Shown here in pieces: positions 32,187-36,948 of a DNA stretch of 36,948 nucleotides (position 1 is the first letter of the stretch; the number at the start of each line of letters is the position of its first letter). The position numbers and the translations under genes were made by a program. Source of the DNA: Actinomycetota bacterium (GTDB taxonomy: Bacteria > Actinomycetota > Acidimicrobiia > IMCC26256 > VFJJ01); the NCBI GenBank assembly GCA_009886115.1, contig VFJJ01000048.1:1-36948 (forward strand), given 5' to 3'. Under the pieces are notes generated by a model. It saw only the letters and a list, made by a program, of their open reading frames with translations. It was not told the DNA's origin and ran no database searches.

Positions 32187-33149
32187 TCAGGACGCGGCGG
32201 TGAACTGGCGGACCCACACGCGGTAGCGGCTGATCATCGTGTCGCCGTCGCACAGCAGCGGTGTGGGTCGGTAGGTCTTGTGCTCCCAGATCGGGATGTC
32301 CTGTTCGAACAGCTTGGTGGTCGCGATCGCGCTCGCCACTGAACGCTCCCCGGTGGGATCGTCCGGGGTGCTTCGCGGAGTCATGAACGAGAAGTTCGTC
32401 TCGACCGTGTGCTCGTCGACGGGTGTGTAGGTGGTGAAGAACGACTTGGTTCCGTGGCCGACCGAGCGGTTCACGGTGATCGCCGGTCCGTGCACCGTGG
32501 TGACGTGACTGGTCTTTCCGCCCACGAGCGGCACGTCGAGGCGGAAGTCGGCTGTCGCGGTGTGACCCGCGAAGTCGAACGTTGCGACCGCCGGTGCGGT
32601 GCCCTGGGCGTTGTGATGGACGAACTGACCGTGCGGTGTGTCGAAGATGTTCTCGACGATCTCTTGCACCATGGACGAGAACCGATACTGCTGGCACCGA
32701 TACCCGTCCCACGTGGCGTCGTCGAACTCGTCGAGGGTCGGTGGCTCCCAGGTTGGTTCGCGACCGCTCGACGAGTGCCACACGAACACGATCCCCGAAC
32801 GTTCGATCGTGGGCCACGCCCTCTGGTGCGCACCGCGCGGGATGCGCTCGGCGTAGGGGATGTCGACGCAGGTCCCGTCCGTGGCGTATGTCCATGCGTG
32901 GAACGGGCAGCGGATGCACTCCCCGACGACCTGTCCCCCGTGGCCGAGATGGGCCCCGATGTGCACGCAATGACCATCGAGCATCTGCGGCACGCCCGAC
33001 TCCGTACGGAACAGAACGAGCTCCTGTCCGAAGTAGTGCAGCGGCATCGAGTGCCCGACGCCCAGATCGGCGGCGTACGCGACCTGGAACCATCCCTCCG
33101 GGTACGCCAACGATCGCTTCTCCCCCATCTCCGGTTCCCCTTTGGTCAT
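32187..33149 (-). CDS. Rieske [2Fe-2S] oxygenase (KshA-like)
   Basis: Terminal oxygenase component of 320 residues. The Rieske cluster ligands are complete: Cys 61 and His 63 in CVHIGAH, Cys 81 and His 84 in CPFH, 17 residues apart. The catalytic domain has ENIFDTPHGQFVHH, the Asp-His-His mononuclear iron site of KshA/Daf36-like oxygenases. Substrates in this group are sterols or aromatic/terpenoid compounds. Its reductase partner is not in the window. ATG 33149 is 21 bases after the epoxide hydrolase stop, so it is the third gene of a minus-strand operon. Together the operon looks catabolic for a hydrophobic compound. Confidence 0.88.
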   Translation of the reverse strand: MTKGEPEMGEKRSLAYPEGWFQVAYAADLGVGHSMPLHYFGQELVLFRTESGVPQMLDGHCVHIGAHLGHGGQVVGECIRCPFHAWTYATDGTCVDIPYAERIPRGAHQRAWPTIERSGIVFVWHSSSGREPTWEPPTLDEFDDATWDGYRCQQYRFSSMVQEIVENIFDTPHGQFVHHNAQGTAPAVATFDFAGHTATADFRLDVPLVGGKTSHVTTVHGPAITVNRSVGHGTKSFFTTYTPVDEHTVETNFSFMTPRSTPDDPTGERSVASAIATTKLFEQDIPIWEHKTYRPTPLLCDGDTMISRYRVWVRQFTAAS

Positions 33150-33170
33150 GAAGACGAACGTCGCGCGTGT

Positions 33171-34319
33171 CTACCGCATCGCGCGGAAGCAGCCGCGCAG
33201 CTCGTGTACGAACAGCTCAGGCTGCTCGAACGCGGCGAAGTGTCCGCCACGATCGAGCTCGTTCCAGTAGCGCAGATCGGTGTAGGTCCGCTCGGCCCAG
33301 GCACGTTGGGGGCGGACGAGCTCCTTGGGGAAGATCGAGCCCCCCATCGGCACGTCGACCCGGGCGTCGAACGGCGCCGGTTGGCCCTCCCAGTACAACC
33401 GCGCCGACGACGTCGCCGTCGCGGTGAGCCAGTAGGTGCTGATGTTGTCGAGGAGCCGATCGGCGCCGAACGCTGCGACGGGATCGCCATCGCAGTCGGT
33501 CCACGCGTGGAACTTCTCGAGCACCCATGCGCATTGTCCCGACGGCGAGTCCGTGAGCCCGTACCCGAGCGTCTGGGGGCGTGTGCGCTGTTGGTGCACG
33601 TAGCCCATCTCCCAGTTCTGAAGACGCGCTGCCGACGAGACGTACGCGGCGAAACTCGCACGCTCATCGTCGGTAGCGGGTTCGTAGCCGGGCGGTGGTC
33701 CGACCGAGACGAGGTTCAGGTGAATTCCGTGCAGACGGTCGGGGTGTCGCACACCGAGATGGTTCGCGATGCTCGCGCCCCAGTCGCCGCCCTGAGCCGC
33801 GAACCGGTCGTAGCCGAGGCGGGTCATCAGCTCGGCCCAGGCGTCAGCGATGTGCTCGCGGTTCCATCCGGTGACGCGCGGTTTGCCGCTGAATCCGAAG
33901 CCGGGGAGCGACGGAATGACGAGGTGGAAGGCGTCGCGAGCGCTGCCGCCGTGGCCCGCCGGGTCGACGAGCGCGTCGATCACGCCGAGGAACTCCGTGA
34001 TGGTGCCCGGCCAGCCGTGAGTGAGCACGAGCGGAAGCGCGTCAGCTTCCGGCGAGCGCACGTGCAGGAAGTGGATGTCGACGTCATCGATGACGGTGCT
34101 GAACTGCGGATATCGGTTGAGCTTGGCCTCGCACGCCCGCCAGTCATACCGCTCGGCCCAGTGCCGACACAGGTCCTGGAGGTATGCGAGCGGGACACCT
34201 TGCGACCAATCGGCCACGGTCTGCGGCTCCGGCCACCGCGTGTTCGCCAGACGGGCGCGCAGGTCCTCGAGGTGCGAGTCGGGGACCGCGACGCGAAACG
34301 GAACGAGGGCGTCGCTCAT
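33171..34319 (-). CDS. epoxide hydrolase (EHN-type alpha/beta hydrolase)
   Basis: A 382-residue enzyme. The N-terminal EHN domain (about 1-110) has PFRVAVPDSHLEDLRARLAN and TRWPEPQTVADWSQG. The alpha/beta domain carries the oxyanion motif THGWPGTITEF, the nucleophile Asp 179 in QGGDWGASI, and the catalytic His 360 in DRGGHFAAFEQP. These are the residues of microsomal-type epoxide hydrolases, which open epoxides to diols. The start overlaps the stop of the broken monooxygenase gene as ATGA. An epoxidising monooxygenase followed by an epoxide hydrolase is a sensible pair, but the first enzyme is damaged here. Confidence 0.9.
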   Translation of the reverse strand: MSDALVPFRVAVPDSHLEDLRARLANTRWPEPQTVADWSQGVPLAYLQDLCRHWAERYDWRACEAKLNRYPQFSTVIDDVDIHFLHVRSPEADALPLVLTHGWPGTITEFLGVIDALVDPAGHGGSARDAFHLVIPSLPGFGFSGKPRVTGWNREHIADAWAELMTRLGYDRFAAQGGDWGASIANHLGVRHPDRLHGIHLNLVSVGPPPGYEPATDDERASFAAYVSSAARLQNWEMGYVHQQRTRPQTLGYGLTDSPSGQCAWVLEKFHAWTDCDGDPVAAFGADRLLDNISTYWLTATATSSARLYWEGQPAPFDARVDVPMGGSIFPKELVRPQRAWAERTYTDLRYWNELDRGGHFAAFEQPELFVHELRGCFRAMR

Positions 34320-35486
34320 GCGACAGCCTCCCATGGCGGCGTGCTCGGATCGGTGAAGCGCGGCGTGCGGCCGTCGGCGATCCACGCTTCCACCTTGGCT
34401 CGGATCTCGGGGGCGAACAACAGGGTTGGGTCGTACATCTGCGGTGCCAGCAGCAGAGCCTCGTTGACTGCTCGGTCCTCGGTGGCGAGTTGGGCGAGCG
34501 CTGCCATGTAGCGCGCACGTTCGAGCGTCTCGGGGGTCGGCTTCGAACGCTCCCCCACCGTCTCGGGGAACTGGAGGTCGTATCCGATCGCGAGCTGCCA
34601 TGGGAACTGCAGGCGCGCGGCCTGACGAGCGAAGAACTCCTTCGGCATGCCGTCGACGTTGCCGCTGAGGTCGGTCAGCGTCTGGCCGAGCGTCACTGCA
34701 CCCAGGCAGGCGGACGAGATGCCTTGGCCGAACATGGGATTTGCCGCGAGCGCGGCGTCGCCGATGGCCACGAACCCGGCGGGCGGCTCGGCCAACGATT
34801 CGTAGCGACGCCAGCGGTTCGCGGTGGCACGCGAGGTTCGGATCTCGCTGAGCTTTTCCGACTGGGAGTAGATCTGCCATAACAGGGGAAGCTCGCAGTT
34901 CCGGAGGAAATCGTCGAAGGCCCCTTCCTCACCGGGCGGGTAATCGCGCGACTGGCCGAACAGCGAGATGATGTAGAGACCGTTGTCTTGGGGGTAGATG
35001 ATGGCGCCCTTGGTGCACTTGGGTGACCGCAGCTGCGCGGCGAAGCGCACCGTGTCGGGCCAGGCCTCTTTGGGGATGCGGATCAACCGGCACGACGTTC
35101 GGCAGGGCCAGCAGTCGGCGACGGGCCACGAGCTCGAGCAGTGGGCGGCGCACGCCGTACCCCATGGCCTGGGACGGCCCGCGGGCGACCGACCAGCCGG
35201 CGCTTCCCCATCCGGCACCCCACGCGATCTGATCGAACAAGATCGCGCCTTCGCGCTGGGTCTCCTCGACGAAGCCCGGGGACAGTTCGTCGAGGACCTC
35301 ACGTCCGAGCTTCAAGATCCCGTGCACATGCCCACCTTGGGGCACGCCCTTGCGCTGCTCGGGTGACTCGGGCAGTTCGTCGCGCTCGATCACGGTGACC
35401 CGGTCGAAATGATCCGACAGCACCCGCGCGGCGACGATGCCAGCAAAGCTGTTCCCGACGACGACCGCGTGTTCGGCCTTGGTCAT
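34316..35486 (-). pseudogene. FAD-dependent monooxygenase with internal deletion and frameshift
   Basis: ATG 35486 opens with the FAD-binding VVVGNSFAGIVAARVL, ERDELPESPEQRKGVPQGGH and VHGILKLGREVLDEL, and continues to RRPLLELVARRRLLALPNVV. Near 35090 homology passes to another frame: TKGAIIYPQDNGLYIISLFG, then FVAIGDAALAANPMFGQGIS (the second FAD motif, GD) and a helical C-terminus ending at 34316. About 60-100 residues normally found between these parts (including the DATGRGS-like motif) are missing. The enzyme is therefore broken by deletion and not only by a sequencing slip. The downstream epoxide hydrolase overlaps as ATGA, so translation coupling may also be disturbed. Confidence 0.72.
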
Positions 35487-35682
35487 GGTGACGTGCACTC
35501 TCGTGTTCGCACAGCTCGTTCGTCGAGGCGTGGTGGAACGTCACTCTGGTCGAATCCGTCTCGGGCCGCCACAACCGTCCGTGAACCCCTGTGCGAACCC
35601 TGTGTGACCGATCGGTGACCACCCTCGGCATCCTTCATGGCAACGTCGGATGCCAACTCACGGAGCAGCTGTTCAATGCCGG

Positions 35683-35737
35683 TGCCCGGGACGGGAGTCG
35701 AACCCGTACGTCCTTGCGAACTGACGGGTTTAAGACC
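35683..35737 (-). other. 3' half of a tRNA-Leu(UAA): probable attachment site
   Basis: On the minus strand the bases read from the anticodon loop (CTTAAAC, anticodon TAA) through a class II variable arm (CAGTTCGCAAGGACGT) and a perfect T arm (ACGGG-TTCGACT-CCCGT) to the acceptor 3' strand CCCGGGC and A, followed by CC. The 5' half is absent: the bases before the loop do not pair with CCGTC and no GCCCGGG acceptor strand or D arm is found. A fragment that begins at the anticodon loop is the usual footprint of tyrosine-integrase integration into a tRNA gene. Confidence 0.78.
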
Positions 35738-35849
35738 GAAGAAACCATCCATGTGGTGTTATCGCATCCGCCCAGGTGCCTGTGACCTGCGGTTCTCGTC
35801 CGTGACGTCCGTCGAGTTATCGGTCGTGCGGCCGGCTGCCGGGAAATCC

Positions 35850-35868
35850 TGTGCACGATCTGTGCACG
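35850..35868. repeat. paired TGTGCACG repeats inside the presumed element end
   Basis: TGTGCACG occurs at 35850-35857 and 35861-35868, spaced 11 bases apart, one helical turn. The core GTGCAC is palindromic. The pair lies between the tRNA fragment and vapC. It could bind an integrase/excisionase arm or a regulator. Confidence 0.45.
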
Positions 35869-35901
35869 CGACAGCAACCATATTGAGAGCCGGACGAAGA
35901 G

Positions 35902-36321
35902 TTAACCCATCGCGGGAACGAGCTCGAACGCGTCGCAATGAACAGGCCGAACGACGGTGAAGTGCCGACGATCGACGGTCGCGATACGAGTCGACCCTTT
36001 GCGCTCGGCGACCGCGATCAGGCTCGCGTCGGTGACCCCGAGCCCGAGATCGGCGTACCTCCCGATGAGCTGATCGACGCGGTCCCAATCCGCCCCGGTG
36101 AGCGCCTCGACACCAAGGCTGCCGTCGCGGATCATCGCGATCAGCGCCAGCTCGGCAGCGACGCCCAGTCCACGCGACAACATGTAGCCCGCCTCGGCGA
36201 TCACCAACGCGGTCGTGACCAACGGGCCAGGGTCGGTCTCCAGCAGCTCACGACACGCTGCGTGGCTCTTGTCGTCCCGGTCGCCGAGAGCAACCAGTGG
36301 ACCGGTGTCGACGATCAGCAC
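35902..36321 (-). CDS. vapC: PIN-domain toxin, VapC family
   Basis: A 139-residue PIN-domain RNase. The acidic residues expected at the Mg-binding site are present: Asp 5 (IVDTGPLVAL), Glu 43 (VIAEAGYML), Asp 98 (VTDASLIAVAE) and Asp 117 (TVDRRHF). Known VapC proteins cut tRNA or rRNA and stop translation. It follows the antitoxin gene by six bases. The symbol is by family; the RNA target cannot be predicted. Confidence 0.9.
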   Translation of the reverse strand: MLIVDTGPLVALGDRDDKSHAACRELLETDPGPLVTTALVIAEAGYMLSRGLGVAAELALIAMIRDGSLGVEALTGADWDRVDQLIGRYADLGLGVTDASLIAVAERKGSTRIATVDRRHFTVVRPVHCDAFELVPAMG

Positions 36322-36327
36322 GACAGA

Positions 36328-36564
36328 TCAGTCGCGACCGAAGCCATCAGCGAGCATCTCGTCGATCCGATGCGACAGCCCGGTTCCCGAGGCACCGATT
36401 CCGGCGAGGACCAACCTACGGCGAGCCCCCGTTGGACGGGTTGGTTCGGGCGTGTGCTCGGCAAGAACCTCCACCGCGAGCTCATGGACACCGATGCCAC
36501 GTGCAGCGGCTGCAGCCTCCAAGCGGCGAGCGACATCATCGGGAACAGTCACGACGATCGACAT
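36328..36564 (-). CDS. vapB: antitoxin of the VapBC pair (ribbon-helix-helix)
   Basis: A 78-residue protein with a short N-terminal strand (SIVVTVPDDVARRLEAAAAA) and helix (RGIGVHELAVEVLAEH) typical of ribbon-helix-helix antitoxins that repress their own operon. The C-terminal part (LAGIGASGTGLSHRIDEMLA) would wrap the toxin. It comes first in the operon, six bases before vapC, the standard order. Assignment to the VapB group rests mainly on the partner. Confidence 0.82.
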   Translation of the reverse strand: MSIVVTVPDDVARRLEAAAAARGIGVHELAVEVLAEHTPEPTRPTGARRRLVLAGIGASGTGLSHRIDEMLADGFGRD

Positions 36565-36574
36565 GCCATCAATC

Positions 36575-36948
36575 CTACGCCTCAGCAGGCCACGCCCGGG
36601 CGAGCAGCGCAGAGCCGATGACGGACGGCTCGAGCTCGCGTCCGGTGTAGCCGTGCGGGCCGGCGAGGTACGCGTCGAGACGGCGGGTGTCGTCGGGGGT
36701 CCACAGCCGGGCTTGGGGAGCGGATGTCGCAGCGGTGAGGTCTCTCGGTCCGAACCCGACTGCGGCGAGCCGGTCGTGCCAACGGTCGCGAAGCTGGCCG
36801 GGTTCGACGCCGTGGTCTTTCGCGACCCGGGTCGCCGGCGCCGCGGCTTGGCGGGCTTGGGTCGTGGGGGCGCCGAGCTCCGCGGTCAAAGTGAGGATCT
36901 GCTCACGGCGGGTCGACATCGCCCGGATGGCGTCGTCGGACACACCGA
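36575..36948 (-). CDS. fragment of a TrwC/MobF-type conjugative relaxase (partial)
   Basis: The frame is open to the right edge and ends at 36575. The visible part (VSDDAIRAMSTRREQILTLT, ATRVAKDHGVEPGQLRDRWH, RLAAVGFGPRDL) matches the segment behind the relaxase domain of actinobacterial TrwC/MobF proteins. In these the helicase domain follows, but here the protein stops after about 35 further residues (WTPDDTRRLDAYLAGPHGYT and a short end), so it is 3'-truncated or a relaxase-only form. The catalytic Tyr and His cluster would lie outside the window. It supports conjugative ancestry of the element. Confidence 0.68.
   Translation of the reverse strand, partial: GVSDDAIRAMSTRREQILTLTAELGAPTTQARQAAAPATRVAKDHGVEPGQLRDRWHDRLAAVGFGPRDLTAATSAPQARLWTPDDTRRLDAYLAGPHGYTGRELEPSVIGSALLARAWPAEA

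Larger units (their letters stand above)
35739..36948. mobile_element. left end of an integrated element (open at the right edge)
   Basis: Because the tRNA fragment points left (3' end at 35683), the material that replaced its 5' half lies to the right. That material carries a VapBC pair and a piece of a conjugative relaxase, both typical cargo. No integrase is seen in this part. The element would end beyond the window at an intact tRNA-Leu(UAA). The extent is inferred, not seen. Confidence 0.5.

Noticed and set aside
35683-35770. Complete tRNA-Leu gene
   Set aside because: The 5' acceptor strand, D arm and 5' anticodon stem are absent; the bases upstream of the anticodon loop do not pair with the 3' stem.
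1-36948. CRISPR arrays, insertion sequences with inverted repeats, rRNA genes
   Set aside because: No regularly spaced repeats of 24-40 bases, no transposase motifs and no rRNA-like segments were seen in the window.

Overview
The window is GC-rich bacterial DNA with the look of a high-GC actinobacterium, most likely of the Acidimicrobiia type. The signs are GTG starts, many ATGA/GTGA stop-start overlaps, acid-rich lipoproteins, a DevR/DosR-type regulator, DUF1918, an ERCC4-Lsr2 protein and a MobF-type relaxase. This assignment is inference from gene content; no rRNA or complete tRNA is present to confirm it.

1-19.4 kb looks like a dormancy/hypoxia (DosR-like) island. It holds a formate/nitrite (FNT) channel overlapping a SulP anion transporter, a D-lactate-type dehydrogenase, a PAS-PAS-PAS-GAF histidine kinase of the DevS/NarL class, a broken amylo-alpha-1,6-glucosidase, trehalose-phosphate synthase, a small unknown protein, DUF1918, a frameshifted eRF1-like gene, a universal stress protein, a lipoprotein, a MacB-type ABC pair, a VC0807-like membrane protein, a PAP2 enzyme, a GDPD-type phosphodiesterase, a collapsed phosphoribosyltransferase-hydrolase, a DevR-like response regulator and an N-terminal-GNAT acyl-CoA synthetase (NDP-forming type). 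Several promoter regions carry sequences resembling the DosR box GGGACTWWAGTCCC.

19.4-27.9 kb holds an SDR oxidoreductase, a winged-helix regulator and a three-gene transport operon. In that operon a branched-chain-amino-acid-type (LIV) ABC system is packed into a lipoprotein binding protein, an MFS transporter fused to a LivF ATPase, and a single LivH-LivM-LivG polypeptide. A strong hairpin separates the binding-protein gene from the membrane genes. The MFS-LivF fusion is the most unusual intact architecture seen here.

27.9-35.5 kb is an accessory region rich in broken genes. It contains a C-terminal stub of an Rv2466c-like reductase, a MarR regulator with a clear palindromic operator, an acyl-CoA-dehydrogenase/cyclopropane-synthase chimera, a kelch-like fragment, an ERCC4-Lsr2 gene cut by one amber codon, an excisionase-like DNA-binding protein with a probable leaderless promoter, and a catabolic operon (FAD monooxygenase with internal deletion, epoxide hydrolase, Rieske oxygenase).

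35.68 kb to the right edge appears to be the left end of an integrated element. A 3'-half tRNA-Leu(UAA) fragment (probable att site) is followed by a VapBC toxin-antitoxin pair and a fragment of a TrwC/MobF relaxase. The orientation of the fragment predicts that the element extends to the right and that an intact tRNA-Leu lies beyond the window.

About one gene in five is disrupted, by frameshift, internal deletion, chimeric joining or a nonsense codon, and intact operons stand beside them. This could be ongoing gene decay or assembly error; single-read evidence would separate the two.
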